Below, piece after piece: positions 36,184 through 45,988 of a stretch of 64,000 bases of DNA; within the stretch, counting starts at the first letter, position 1, and each line of letters starts with the position of its first letter. The notes under the pieces are model-generated. The model ran no database searches, was not told where the DNA came from, and worked only from the letters and a program-made list of their open reading frames with translations. Source of the DNA: JAAXQD01 sp963790095 (lineage in GTDB: Bacteria; Desulfobacterota; Desulfobacteria; Desulfobacterales; UBA11574); the NCBI GenBank assembly GCA_963790095.1, contig CAWBNO010000020.1, forward strand, positions 186,001-250,000, given 5' to 3'. The position numbers and the translations under genes were made by a program.

Positions 36184-37662
36184 TCATTCTTTCGATTGCG
36201 TATCACAGATTTCAGGACCGCAGGCCCGCCCTTTAAGATTGAAAAAGAATTTAAGCCCTTTTTTAATTTTCTCTGAAAAAATTTTGGACGTGAAGAATGT
36301 TCCGGCGACCTTTTTATTGATCTCTCCGATGGTGGGGTAGGGATGTACGGCCGCCGCCAGCGTAGAGAGTTTTACCTTTCCATTTAAAACCGCCACCCAT
36401 TCGCTGATCAGATCTCCTGCATGGGGTCCCAAGATCTGAACACCGAGGGGCTTTTCTTTTTCATCCAGAATCATTTTGATTCTGCCGATCCTTTCACCTT
36501 CTGCGAGGCTGCGATCATTGTCTTTAAACGCTTCCACCCAGACCGAATAATCGATCCCGGCAGCTTTAGCGGTTTTTTCGTTCATTCCAATACTCGACAG
36601 TTCCGGATCGGTATAGGTGCACCACGGCAAATAGGTGTAATCGGTTTTTCGGGGAAGATGGAAAATTGCATTGCTGACGATAATTCCCCCTTCGTATCCG
36701 GCTGCATGGGTAAATAGAAAACCGCCGCTGACATCTCCTGCGGCATAGATATGCTTGTGATTGGTTCTCAACCGGTTGTCCACCGCAATCCCTGTTCTGT
36801 CTGCTTTTACACCGATGTCTTCGAGTCCCATGACATGGGTGTTGGGTGTTCTTCCCACCGCAACCAGGAGGGTTTCGGCTTTTAGGCGTATGGCCTTTCC
36901 GACCGGATCTTTGAGGGTCACTTCCTTTTCCCTGCCCAGGTCTTTGACGGCTTCAATGGAGGAATTTAAATGAAATACGACACCTTCGGATTCCATGACA
37001 CGTTGAACTGTGTCGGCCATGTCTTTGTCCTCTTTGGCCAGAATCTGATCGCCCCGGTCAACAATGGAGACTTTGGTTCCCAGACGGTTAAATGCCTGTC
37101 CCATTTCGCTTCCGATGGGACCACCGCCCAAAATGATCATCGATTTCGGCAAAGGATCCAAGTAAAAAATTTCTTTGTTGGTGATATAATCGGTTTTATC
37201 CAATCCCGGTATGGGGGGAACAAACGGGGAAGATCCGGTGGCAATCACCCAGTTTTTGGCTGAATACGTTTTTCCGTTTAGACGAACCGCATGTTCATCG
37301 ATAAACTTTGGTTTTCCGAATTCCACTTTTGCACCCAGGCGGCAGAATCTTTCTTCGGAATCATGCTTTTGAATGGTGTCTATCACGGATTTGATTCTTT
37401 TGGATACATTTTTAAAGTCTACCGGAGGCACGTTAATTTGAGGAAGGCCGTATTTTTCGGCGTTTTTCATCATGTGGTAAACATGGGCCGTTTTAATCAG
37501 GGTTTTGCTGGGAACGCAGCCGAAATGAAGGCAATCGCCGCCGAGTTCTTTCTCCTTCTCGATGAGGAGTGTTTTGGCCCCAAGCTGGGCGGACCCGGAG
37601 GTGACGGTCAGGCCGGCCGCTCCGCCGCCGATGACACCGATATCATATTCATAACTGCCCAT
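36184..37662 (-). CDS. Mercuric reductase-like pyridine nucleotide-disulfide oxidoreductase
   Basis: A 492-residue class I flavin disulfide reductase. FAD motif GVIGGGAAGLTVTSG, redox pair GGDCLHFGCVPSKTL, NAD motif ILGGGPIGSEM, second FAD motif HIYAAGDVSGG, and the C-terminal catalytic HPYPTIGEI. It is close to MerA-like proteins without the heavy-metal domain and to dihydrolipoamide dehydrogenases. It precedes the ArsS pair on the same strand and follows lpdA, so it may belong with either. The C-terminal tail (about 40 residues) is longer than usual. Confidence 0.88.
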   Translation of the reverse strand: MGSYEYDIGVIGGGAAGLTVTSGSAQLGAKTLLIEKEKELGGDCLHFGCVPSKTLIKTAHVYHMMKNAEKYGLPQINVPPVDFKNVSKRIKSVIDTIQKHDSEERFCRLGAKVEFGKPKFIDEHAVRLNGKTYSAKNWVIATGSSPFVPPIPGLDKTDYITNKEIFYLDPLPKSMIILGGGPIGSEMGQAFNRLGTKVSIVDRGDQILAKEDKDMADTVQRVMESEGVVFHLNSSIEAVKDLGREKEVTLKDPVGKAIRLKAETLLVAVGRTPNTHVMGLEDIGVKADRTGIAVDNRLRTNHKHIYAAGDVSGGFLFTHAAGYEGGIIVSNAIFHLPRKTDYTYLPWCTYTDPELSSIGMNEKTAKAAGIDYSVWVEAFKDNDRSLAEGERIGRIKMILDEKEKPLGVQILGPHAGDLISEWVAVLNGKVKLSTLAAAVHPYPTIGEINKKVAGTFFTSKIFSEKIKKGLKFFFNLKGRACGPEICDTQSKE

Positions 37663-37707
37663 GGTCGACTCCTTATATTGCGTTCAAAAAATCGGTTTTT
37701 TTCCGGC

Positions 37708-39135
37708 TTAGGATGCATAAATCGAGCATTTTCGAACCGCCATGGCCGCTTCCTGCAAGGCTTCGGAAAACGTCGGATGGCCGTGAACGGTTCGGGCGAT
37801 GTCTTCGGAGCTTGCATTGAATTCAACGGCCAGAACACATTCCGCTATCATGTCGGCCGCCCGGGGGCCGATGATGTGTACACCCAAAATTCGATCGGTT
37901 TTAGAGTGGGCGATGAGTTTGACAAAGCCGTCCTTTTCTCCCATACATCGGGCACGTCCTGCCCCGGAGAATGGATAAGTCCCCACACAGTAAGTAATGT
38001 TGCGTTCTTTGACCTGCTCTTCGGTAAGGCCGACGCTGGCAACTTCGGGCCAGGTATAAACCACTGCCGGAATGGCATCATAGTTCACTTCACCGGGAAG
38101 CCCCGCGATACGTTCGGCCGCAGCGATGCCTTCTGCCGAGGCCTTATGGGCCAGCATGGGGCCGGGAATAAGATCTCCGATGGCATAGATGGATGGAATG
38201 TTGGTGCGATAGGCCTCGTCCACCAGAACATGTCCGGTGCTAGAATCGGTTTTAATGCCGATCTCTTCCAGACCGAGGTTCTGGGTCAAGGGCCGTCTTC
38301 CCACAGAGACCAGAAGACGATCACAGGATAACGCTTCTTTTTTATCGCCGTTTTCCAAGGTCATTCGGACCTTGTTTTTTGAGATTTTGGCTCCGGAAAC
38401 CCGGGTGTTGAGACGAATTTCCAGTCCCTGCTTTCTCAGAATACGGTCCAGAGTCCGACCCACCTGGCCGTCCATGGTGGAGGCGATTTGAGGCAGCATT
38501 TCAACCACGGTTACCTTTGAACCCAGGCGCAGCCACACCGATCCCAGTTCAAGACCGATATAGCCGCCGCCCACAACACCCAGATGCCTGGGAACTGCCT
38601 TAAATTCAAGGGCTTCGGTGGAAGTGACGATATGCTTTCCGTCGAACTCGAGGCCCGGAACCTGGACCGGCGTGCTTCCGGTGGCCAGTATAATCGATTT
38701 TGCCTCCAGGGTCCGGGTATTTTTTTTGCCGGAAGCGCCGGCATCTTGTCGAACTTCAACACGATCTTCTCCGGCAAGGCGGGCGTTGCCGTGGAACACT
38801 TTGATGGAATTTCCTTCCAGAAGCTTTCGGACATTTCCGGTGAGTTCCTCAACCACCTGATCTTTCCGGGCCATCATGGCGGGAAGATCAAAGGTCAACC
38901 TGCCGGTTTTAATGCCGTGTTCGGCAAAGTGATCTTTTGCCAGGTGAAAGTATTCACTGGAGTCGAGGAGGGCCTTACTGGGGATGCAGCCAACATTCAG
39001 ACATACGCCGCCCAACCGGGTTTCCTTTTCGACGCAGGCCGTTTTCAGCCCCAGCTGGGCTGCGCGAACTGTCGCCACATATCCTCCTGGCCCGCTTCCG
39101 ATAACGATAAGGTCGTAGATCTCTTTTTTCGCCAT
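37708..39135 (-). CDS. lpdA: Dihydrolipoyl dehydrogenase (E3)
   Basis: The E3 component that reoxidises lipoamide with NAD. The 475-residue protein has VIGSGPGGYVATVRAAQ, the disulfide GGVCLNVGCIPSKAL, GGGYIGLELG, YAIGDLIPGPMLAHKA and HGHPTFSEAL. Its ATG is one base after the sucB stop, so it is the last gene of sucA-sucB-lpdA and should serve the 2-oxoglutarate dehydrogenase complex. Confidence 0.95.
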   Translation of the reverse strand: MAKKEIYDLIVIGSGPGGYVATVRAAQLGLKTACVEKETRLGGVCLNVGCIPSKALLDSSEYFHLAKDHFAEHGIKTGRLTFDLPAMMARKDQVVEELTGNVRKLLEGNSIKVFHGNARLAGEDRVEVRQDAGASGKKNTRTLEAKSIILATGSTPVQVPGLEFDGKHIVTSTEALEFKAVPRHLGVVGGGYIGLELGSVWLRLGSKVTVVEMLPQIASTMDGQVGRTLDRILRKQGLEIRLNTRVSGAKISKNKVRMTLENGDKKEALSCDRLLVSVGRRPLTQNLGLEEIGIKTDSSTGHVLVDEAYRTNIPSIYAIGDLIPGPMLAHKASAEGIAAAERIAGLPGEVNYDAIPAVVYTWPEVASVGLTEEQVKERNITYCVGTYPFSGAGRARCMGEKDGFVKLIAHSKTDRILGVHIIGPRAADMIAECVLAVEFNASSEDIARTVHGHPTFSEALQEAAMAVRKCSIYAS

Positions 39136-39136
39136 T

Positions 39137-40381
39137 TTATATCTCCATCATGATTAATTCCGGATTTTCAATACATTCTTTGATCTTTACCAGAAATCTG
39201 ACAGCTTCTCTACCATCCACGATGCGGTGGTCGTAGCTTAACGCTACATACATCATGGGCCGGATTTGGATTTCGTCATCGACAACCACGGGCCGCTTTT
39301 CAATTTTGTGCATTCCCAAAATGCCGCTTTGGGGCGTATTCAATATGGGGGTGCTGAGCAGAGATCCAAATACACCGCCGTTGGTTATGGTAAATGTGCC
39401 GCCCTCAAGGTCGGCCAGTTCCAGACGATTGTTTTTAATTTTGTCGACATAGTCGACAATGGCCTGTTCCAATTCGGCGGAACTCAAAACGTCGGCATGA
39501 CGGATGACCGGAACCACCAGACCACGGCCCGTGCCGATGGCGATGCCGATATGGTGATAATTGTGAAAAACGATCTCGTTCCCTTCGACAAATGCGTTGA
39601 TTTCGGGAAATTCTTTAAGGGCTTCAATGCTGGCTTTGATAAAGAAAGACATAAATCCCAGGGAAACCCCGTACTTTTGTTTAAAGGGTTCCTTGAACAG
39701 TGCCCGCATGGCCATGGTTCGACTCATATCGATTTCGTTGAAGGTTGTGAGCATGGCGGTATTCTGTTTGGCTTCCAAAAGGCGGGATGCAATCCGTTGA
39801 CGGATGGGGCTCATGGGCTTACGGGTAACGTCTTCTACGCCAACATCCTTAATCCCGGGAGCACCTGCCGGGGTCTGTTCCAGATACAGGAGGACATCGC
39901 CCTTGGTAATCCGGTTTCCGGGACCGGTTCCGGCAATGGCGGTAACATCGATATTTCTTTCGGCCACCAGACGTCGGACGGCGGGGGAAAGGACTTGCCG
40001 GACATCGGGCGGTTCCGGTTCCATGGGGGCTTCTTCGGGTGCTTCTTCAGCCACAGGCACAGCCGTTTCTTTCGGTTCCACCGGCGGTGCCGGAGGCATT
40101 TTTTCTTCTTTGGGCGGTTCCGGTTCCGGAGGGGGAGCAGGTGCCGCTTCGGTATCGAGGGTTCCGACCACGGCACCGATACCCACCGTCTCACCTTCGG
40201 ATATGAGGATTTTTAAAACCCCTGATGCTTCAGCCACGATCTCCAGGGTTACCTTGTCGGTTTCCACCACAAAGAGGGGCTCATCTTTGCGAACATTGTC
40301 ACCGTCCTTTTTATACCATTCCACTAGAACTGCTTCCTGAACCGATTCCCCCACGCTCGGAATTTTAATCTCTAGTTTCAT
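39137..40381 (-). CDS. sucB: Dihydrolipoyl succinyltransferase (E2 of 2-oxoglutarate dehydrogenase)
   Basis: A 414-residue E2: an N-terminal lipoyl domain with the modified lysine in VVETDKVTLEI, a proline/glutamate-rich linker (about residues 83-128), the peripheral-subunit binding region (LSPAVRRLVAERNIDV), and the catalytic domain ending in YDHRIVDGREAVRFL. The QNTAMLTTFNEIDMS segment is typical of SucB rather than pyruvate E2. Located between sucA and lpdA. Confidence 0.95.
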   Translation of the reverse strand: MKLEIKIPSVGESVQEAVLVEWYKKDGDNVRKDEPLFVVETDKVTLEIVAEASGVLKILISEGETVGIGAVVGTLDTEAAPAPPPEPEPPKEEKMPPAPPVEPKETAVPVAEEAPEEAPMEPEPPDVRQVLSPAVRRLVAERNIDVTAIAGTGPGNRITKGDVLLYLEQTPAGAPGIKDVGVEDVTRKPMSPIRQRIASRLLEAKQNTAMLTTFNEIDMSRTMAMRALFKEPFKQKYGVSLGFMSFFIKASIEALKEFPEINAFVEGNEIVFHNYHHIGIAIGTGRGLVVPVIRHADVLSSAELEQAIVDYVDKIKNNRLELADLEGGTFTITNGGVFGSLLSTPILNTPQSGILGMHKIEKRPVVVDDEIQIRPMMYVALSYDHRIVDGREAVRFLVKIKECIENPELIMMEI

Positions 40382-40523
40382 AGATACTCCTTTACTATGG
40401 TTTTTGATACCCTGTCCGCTTGTCCGAGAAGGGCGGAGACCCCGTCTCTAAAGGGCGGTGGGAAGTTTTATTTTGTCTTAAAAAGCCGAGTCCTTTGAGC
40501 GGGCGTTACAAGACCCTGGTCAA

Positions 40524-43250
40524 TTATCCCTCGGATTCTGCAGGACCCAGTGCGTTGTCTATTATTGCGGCCTGTTCTTTACGGTAGATATTGGGAAAAC
40601 CGGTGGCCGGGCTGGACGCGGCTTTTCTGCCGACATATTCGAAGGATTTTCCGGTTAATTTTTCAAGACGAGGGCGCACAAAAGACCATCCGCCCATATT
40701 CTCGGGTTCTTCCTGGACCCAAACGTACTTCCGGGCCTGCTTGTATGTCTGAAAGGCGGTTTTCAATTGGGTCTCCGGGAAAGGATAGAATTGTTCAATA
40801 CGAACAATGGCGGCATCCGAATTTTTTATTTTCCGGCGTCTTTGAAGTAATTCATAAAATATCTTTCCGCTGCAAAGAAGGATGCGACGGACCGATTTTA
40901 TTCGGTCCGGGTCGTCAACAACTTCCCGAAACGATCCTGAAGACATATCTTTTAAATTTGACACCGCCAGCGGATGACGCAAGAGGCTCTTGGGTGCCAT
41001 AAGAATCAGTGGTTTTCGAAAATTACTTTTAGCCTGTCGGCGGAGCAGGTGGAAGTACTGGGCCGGTGTGGTGAGGTTGCACACCTGGATGTTGTTCCCG
41101 GCACACAACTGGAGAAAACGCTCCAGGCGGGCGCTGGAATGTTCCGGTCCCAATCCTTCCCATCCATGGGGAAGCAGCAGAACCAGTCCGCTGAGTCGCT
41201 GCCATTTGGATTCTCCGCTGGCAATATAAAGATCGATAATCGACTGTGCGTTGTTGGCAAAATCGCCGAACTGTGCTTCCCAGATGACGAGCCCTAAAGG
41301 TTGCGCCATGGAAAAACCGTATTCGAATCCCATGATGCCGGTTTCCGAAAGCATGCTGTCATACACAGAAAAAAGGGCCTGGCGTTTTCCGAGGGTGTTA
41401 AGGGGGATATATTCTTCACCGGTCTGGGTGTCGAAGAGAACGCTGTGGCGCTGGCTGAACGTGCCCCGGCCGCTGTCCTGACCGCTTAAACGGATGGGTA
41501 GACCTTCTGTCAGCAAAGATCCGAAGGCCAGTGCTTCTGCATTGGCCCAGTCGATGCTCTTTTTTGTTTCAACGCCCTTGAGGCGATTTTCCAGCAGGCG
41601 GATTAATTTGGTGTTCAAAGAAAAATCAGACGGGACGGTGTTAAGCTTCCGGGCAAGGGATGTGAGTTTTTTGGAAGAGACGCCGGTTTCCAAAGGATCA
41701 TGCGCGTAATTCCCGTGAAAATTTTTCCAGTTTTCATAATAACGGGATTGGGGAAAAACGCAGATACTTCCCCGAACCGTCTCAAACGCTTCTTCCAGAT
41801 CTTTGTTTATATTTTCTGACAGAGCATCCAGATTTTCCGGCGTGGTAAGACCTTGTTCAAGCATCTGCTGAGCATAAACTTCGTTCAAAGGGCGTCGCCC
41901 TCGAATCCGTTCATACATCAACGGTTGGGTGAAATAGGGCTCGTCTCCTTCGTTGTGTCCATATCGCCGGTAGCAGATCACATCGATGACAACGTCTTTG
42001 TTAAAGGTTTTTCGGTACTCGGCGGCCAGCCGGACAACGTGGACAGCAGCTTCTGGATTTTCGCCGTGAACATGAAAGATCGGGACCATCAGCATTTTGG
42101 CCACATCTGTGGCGTAGCGGGTGGAACGTGCGTTTTCAGGGAGTGTGGTATATCCGATCTGATTGTTGATGACCAGATGGAGGGTTCCCCCGGTTTTATA
42201 ACCGGTTAACTGGGACATGTTTAGGGTTTCGGCAACAACGCCCTGTCCGGCAAAAGCGGCATCGCCATGAATAAGAAGCGGTAAAACAGCGTTCCTGTTG
42301 TTGTCTCCCAGAATATCCTGGCGGGCCCTTACAAATCCCTGAACCACCGGATCGACGGACTCCAGGTGACTCGGATTGTTGACCAGAAACATCCGTAACG
42401 ATGCGTCCTGGGGTGTTTTAATATCTGCCATAAAGCCGTTGTGATACTTCACATCACCGGCGCCGAAAGTGTCCCCGGGATCGTAACAGCTTTCGAATTC
42501 ACTGAAAATTTCTTCGTAGGATTTGTTCAGTATGTGGGTCTGAACATTTAAACGTCCTCGATGGGCCATTCCTAAAATAATTTCCCGGCAATCGTTCATG
42601 CCGGACCAGCTGACAAGCGCATCGAATATGGGGATGATCGCTTCCGCACCTTCAATGGAAAAGCGCGTCTGGCCCAGATATTTTTTGTGGAGAAACTGTT
42701 CAAAAAGGGCGGCCTGATAAAGCTTTTCCATGATCCTGAGCTTGTCTTCGGACGTTAGATCAGGACGGTTTTGTTGGGGTTCCATGCGGTCCTGGAGCCA
42801 TCGGCGTTCATCAGGGTCCTGGAGATGCATGAACTCCACTCCGATGGAGCGGCAGTAAGTTTCTTTCAGGATCCGGACGATTTCCTTTAGTGACGCCCGC
42901 GGGGTATTGGTCAGGCTTTCAGCATAAAATTGCGAGTCCAGATCTTCTGAGGCTAAATTAAATGCTGAAAGGTTCAACAGCGGATGATCGGTGGGGCATG
43001 CAGTCAGGGGATCGAGGCAGGCGAGAAAATGTCCCATATGGCGATATCGGTTTATGAGGGCATCCACACGGGTTTGACGTAAAACGTGATCCTCGTCGCA
43101 AACGTCCGGGGTCTTGCGTTCCATGGCACCGGCCATTTCGAAGCCTTCAAAAAAAAACTGCCAGTCCCGGGAAACCGCCTTGGGATCGGCTTTCCACATC
43201 TTGTATTGAGCATCGATATAATCTTTGTTCAAGGTCTCAGGTATATCCAT
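40524..43250 (-). CDS. sucA: 2-oxoglutarate dehydrogenase E1
   Basis: The thiamine-diphosphate E1 that decarboxylates 2-oxoglutarate. 908 residues, normal length. Seen are the N-terminal DAQYKMWKADPKAVSRDWQ, the active-site loop GMAHRGRLNV, HGDAAFAGQGVVAE, HGENPEAAVHV, and the C-terminal PHGWEGLGPEHSSARLERF. Together with acnA this implies an oxidative NAD-linked TCA segment, less common than ferredoxin-dependent oxidoreductase in strict anaerobes. It overlaps the upstream hydrolase by 14 bp. Confidence 0.96.
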   Translation of the reverse strand: MDIPETLNKDYIDAQYKMWKADPKAVSRDWQFFFEGFEMAGAMERKTPDVCDEDHVLRQTRVDALINRYRHMGHFLACLDPLTACPTDHPLLNLSAFNLASEDLDSQFYAESLTNTPRASLKEIVRILKETYCRSIGVEFMHLQDPDERRWLQDRMEPQQNRPDLTSEDKLRIMEKLYQAALFEQFLHKKYLGQTRFSIEGAEAIIPIFDALVSWSGMNDCREIILGMAHRGRLNVQTHILNKSYEEIFSEFESCYDPGDTFGAGDVKYHNGFMADIKTPQDASLRMFLVNNPSHLESVDPVVQGFVRARQDILGDNNRNAVLPLLIHGDAAFAGQGVVAETLNMSQLTGYKTGGTLHLVINNQIGYTTLPENARSTRYATDVAKMLMVPIFHVHGENPEAAVHVVRLAAEYRKTFNKDVVIDVICYRRYGHNEGDEPYFTQPLMYERIRGRRPLNEVYAQQMLEQGLTTPENLDALSENINKDLEEAFETVRGSICVFPQSRYYENWKNFHGNYAHDPLETGVSSKKLTSLARKLNTVPSDFSLNTKLIRLLENRLKGVETKKSIDWANAEALAFGSLLTEGLPIRLSGQDSGRGTFSQRHSVLFDTQTGEEYIPLNTLGKRQALFSVYDSMLSETGIMGFEYGFSMAQPLGLVIWEAQFGDFANNAQSIIDLYIASGESKWQRLSGLVLLLPHGWEGLGPEHSSARLERFLQLCAGNNIQVCNLTTPAQYFHLLRRQAKSNFRKPLILMAPKSLLRHPLAVSNLKDMSSGSFREVVDDPDRIKSVRRILLCSGKIFYELLQRRRKIKNSDAAIVRIEQFYPFPETQLKTAFQTYKQARKYVWVQEEPENMGGWSFVRPRLEKLTGKSFEYVGRKAASSPATGFPNIYRKEQAAIIDNALGPAESEG

Positions 43251-44004
43251 GGTGTTGTTCCTCGAACCATTTTACGATTAATTTAGAGATCTTCAAACGA
43301 TGTTCATGGTTGCTAAACATATGATCGGCACCCGGTATAATGGCCAGCTTTGTATTTATGGGGTTCAATTCCTGAGCCAGATACGCATCCTTGAGCGGAA
43401 CGATTTCGTCGTGGTCACCGTGGACCACCATCAGCGGCGCCTGTAAGGTTTTAATGGTTTCCGACAGATTATATTCCTCGGCGTCGGCGAAAAAGGTCGT
43501 TGAAAGTTGAAGTGGGCGTCCCCGACTGGTGAAAGAAACCCTTCCGGTGTCCTGAAGTTCCTTGAGTTGGCGTTTGTTGAAAAAATGGGTGGCATTTAAC
43601 CCGGATAAACGCCCTGCCAGCGCACACACCGCCTTTACGCGATTCATCTCGGCTGCTGTGAGAATGGCGATAACAGCACCCATGCTGTGCCCTGCAAGGC
43701 CGATCCATTCGGCGCCCTTTTCAGCGATAAGGTCCATGGATTTCTGAAACTCAGCGATCTGTTTGGAGTAGGTGGACGCCGCAAAATCGCCTTGGCTCTG
43801 GCCATTGCCCGAAAAGTCGAACCTTAACGCAATGAACCCCGCCGTCGCCAGATCACTGCAGATATGACGGATAATACGGGTGTGGCGGGAGCAGGTGAAA
43901 CAATGACCGAATACCACGCCGCCACCCTTGGGTTCATCAGGTAGATGGAGCGTTCCTGCAAGTTTTTCTTCTTGATGATTATAAAAATGGACCGGCTGTT
44001 CCAT
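43237..44004 (-). CDS. Alpha/beta hydrolase
   Basis: A 255-residue serine hydrolase of the OsmC-fused/YitV-like type: oxyanion region VVFGHCFTCSRHTR, nucleophile GLAGHSMGAVIAI, acid VVHGDHDEIVPL, and a histidine in GADHMFSNHEH. Substrate unknown; probably a short-chain ester or thioester. Its end overlaps the sucA start, suggesting coexpression. Confidence 0.88.
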   Translation of the reverse strand: MEQPVHFYNHQEEKLAGTLHLPDEPKGGGVVFGHCFTCSRHTRIIRHICSDLATAGFIALRFDFSGNGQSQGDFAASTYSKQIAEFQKSMDLIAEKGAEWIGLAGHSMGAVIAILTAAEMNRVKAVCALAGRLSGLNATHFFNKRQLKELQDTGRVSFTSRGRPLQLSTTFFADAEEYNLSETIKTLQAPLMVVHGDHDEIVPLKDAYLAQELNPINTKLAIIPGADHMFSNHEHRLKISKLIVKWFEEQHHGYT

Positions 44005-44021
44005 GAAAAGAACTTAGGGGC

Positions 44022-44483
44022 TTAGTCCCCCTGTTCCGCCATATAGTCATCATAATGACCTTCTAAAAAAAGTTTGTGTTTTGCTTCTTCCTGGCAGAGC
44101 ACCTTGAGGAGTTTAATTTGTTCGGCATTGTCGGTTTTTTTCTGAAGTTCATTGTACATTTTTAAGGCCTGTTCTTCCCGTTTCATGGCCAGTCGCAGGA
44201 TGTCTGTATAGCTCATCCCATCCTCATATTTCATGTCTATCATATAATCGCTGCGCTTCATATCCGGAATCCATTTGAACTTGTATTCCTCCACAACCGC
44301 CTGATTGTTTTCCATATTTTTAAGCATGTTCTCGTGCTTTTTTTCTTCTTCAGCCATTTCTTTCAACGCATCTTTTACACCTGAAAAAGAAGTTTGCCCA
44401 GCGAGGTCGGTATAAAAGGCCGCAGCTTCTTTTTCTTTTTCTATCGCAAATTCAATCAGTTCCTCAAAAGATTCAAAACTCAT
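44022..44483 (-). CDS. Ferritin-like diiron protein (rubrerythrin family)
   Basis: A 153-residue four-helix protein with two EExxH-type iron motifs (AEEEKKHE near residue 45, CQEEAKHK near 132) and additional glutamates (EFAIEKEKEAAAFY). It lacks the rubredoxin domain of full rubrerythrin. Likely role: peroxide or oxygen defence or iron handling in an anaerobe. It lies 17 bp upstream of the hydrolase gene on the same strand. Confidence 0.88.
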   Translation of the reverse strand: MSFESFEELIEFAIEKEKEAAAFYTDLAGQTSFSGVKDALKEMAEEEKKHENMLKNMENNQAVVEEYKFKWIPDMKRSDYMIDMKYEDGMSYTDILRLAMKREEQALKMYNELQKKTDNAEQIKLLKVLCQEEAKHKLFLEGHYDDYMAEQGD

Positions 44484-44685
44484 AACATCCTCCTCTAATT
44501 TTTTCCCCGATTAAAATTATCTGTTGCTGAAATTGGGTTAACGTATCATGGAATTTCCATCCGCGGGAGGCGGAAGAAAAAATATTTCTTTAAGACTTGA
44601 ATCTGCACCTCGAACATGGAGCGATATACCAACAGTCCGTTTAAGCTTAAAAAAGTGAACTAAAAAAATTTAACAAAAGATCAAA

Positions 44686-44714
44686 ATTTTATCAACTTAA
44701 TTCATTTTCGACAA
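44686..44714 (-). promoter_or_regulatory. Promoter candidate for the ferritin-like gene
   Basis: On the minus strand TTGTCG, 17 bp, TAAAAT, about 200 bp before the gene start. The 44484-44850 gap shows no other feature. Confidence 0.4.
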
Positions 44715-44850
44715 TGTGCCGACATTCTTTTAAAGATGTTAAAATAGAGATATCAGTCTTTATCGATTTTTTCAACCCATTACTCCAACACGCCATCATT
44801 GGGACTGGCAGAGAGGAAGACTTCAACATTCTGCCGGGAGGATTCGGGTG

Positions 44851-45024
44851 CTACTCGCTGGGCGCATAGTAGCATCTTTTGGGAGATGTTACCTTTCCCT
44901 GTTTTTTCAGTCCGCTGATGATCTTTGAAACCGCCTTGCTTTCTTCTCCGATCATTTCGGCCACTTCACCGGGCCTCACCGGTTTTCCCGCTTTTTTCAT
45001 GGCATCGAGCACTTTCTTCTCCAT
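44851..45024 (-). CDS. Small winged-helix DNA-binding protein
   Basis: A 57-residue protein. It starts MEKKVLDAMKKAGKPVRPGE after GGAGG and ends KRCYYAPSE. The middle (VAEMIGEESKAVSKIISGLK) looks like the recognition part of a winged helix. Similar mini-proteins in Desulfobacterota are annotated as transcriptional regulators or are unnamed. It is separate from the ferritin operon by 367 bp. The strong ribosome site and helix pattern support it being real. Confidence 0.7.
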   Translation of the reverse strand: MEKKVLDAMKKAGKPVRPGEVAEMIGEESKAVSKIISGLKKQGKVTSPKRCYYAPSE

Positions 45025-45092
45025 TTTTCCTCCGAATATGTTTCATGATGTTAATTAGTGCCCATCCACAATTGTTAAATAGGCACGTTGCG

Positions 45093-45275
45093 TTTCCAAT
45101 TCATTAATGAGCAATTTTTGTTCGGATCAAGGCCGCCCCAGTTAAATAGGCTTCGCATTTCACGGGACTGGCACAAGGGTTTTAGGCGAGGCATACTCCC
45201 TGTATGCCGCAGCCGGAAACCCACGGAGAACGCAGATCCGGGCAAAAAGGGCCATTTATGGATGGAAACTAATTA
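45093..45275. repeat. Long imperfect inverted repeat; right arm matches 7050-7100
   Basis: The left part (TTTCCAATTCATTAATG, then TTTTTGTTCGGATC, 45093-45130) is an imperfect complement of the right part (CAGATCCGGGCAAAAAGGGC to GGAAACTAA, 45232-45270). The right arm is a copy of the minus strand at 7050-7100. Between them is a small GGCATACTCCCTGTATGCC palindrome. Its right end abuts or overlaps the stop of the next gene. Confidence 0.7.
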
Positions 45276-45622
45276 ATAAGGGTCTTTTTTAGCCAATCTT
45301 TTATTTTACCTTCAATGGCATAAACGCCTTTGATGTTGCCGTTGACTTCGATATAGCGTTTTTTCAACTCTTCCGGCATTTCAATTTGTGCCAGTTCTTC
45401 GGCATCCTCGGAATTTCTCCGTATCAGGTAGATCACCGGTGATTTCCCCCAGGTATTTACAACAAAATAATGGGCGGTATCATCTTTGGACCTGATGACA
45501 TAATTTCCTCCGGCCCAGTTGTTTCCCCATTCAAGATAAAGCCTAACCGCCTCCTCCGGGGTCATGTCCCAGTCTATGGCATTTAAAAGGGCCGTGTTAT
45601 TTTTTATATCGTCTAATCCCAT
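45269..45622 (-). CDS. Conserved protein resembling the DVU0772 family
   Basis: A 117-residue soluble protein (second Met taken; 45625 also possible). Motifs DWDMTPEEAVRLYLEWGNN and YFVVNTWGKSPVIYL match my recollection of a sulfate-reducer family first named from Desulfovibrio. No function is known. It supports the taxonomic guess. Confidence 0.65.
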   Translation of the reverse strand: MGLDDIKNNTALLNAIDWDMTPEEAVRLYLEWGNNWAGGNYVIRSKDDTAHYFVVNTWGKSPVIYLIRRNSEDAEELAQIEMPEELKKRYIEVNGNIKGVYAIEGKIKDWLKKTLIN

Positions 45623-45625
45623 CAT

Positions 45626-45970
45626 AGAATTTCTCCTTTTTGAAATATTGTGCTTAAACTTTAACTATAATTAGCAAGTTACATGCCACGATCTTTTTTA
45701 GCCAGGGGCCAAGCCTGTTCCCTCCATGGGAATCATCGATTATTTGTTATTTGAGGATGAATTTGTTAAGGTGTTATGCAGCTACCTGAGTCCAGATGAT
45801 GGATCGTGGCCAATGATAAACCCATAACCATCCAAGATAAAACCTAAATCGAGTTTCGAATCGGTTTCAGGTTCAATCGGAAACAAAGATCATTCAAAAT
45901 AGATCAGGCTTTGATTTTTTTTTGTTAAAGATAGAACCATCGATTAAAAAGAGGGTTCCATGGTTGTATT
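45626..45970. other. Intergenic stretch without a gene
   Basis: Divergent gap before the ABC transporter. A short inverted repeat (GCCACGATC near 45688 and GGATCGTGGCC near 45803) is the only structure I see. Confidence 0.35.
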
Positions 45971-45988
45971 GTGAGACATCTTTGTCTC

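Noticed and set aside
37291..40340. Long plus-strand open frames (346, 316 and 178 codons) opposite lpdA and sucB
   Set aside because: They are antisense shadows of strongly conserved genes, with low-complexity or unfamiliar sequence and no ribosome sites.
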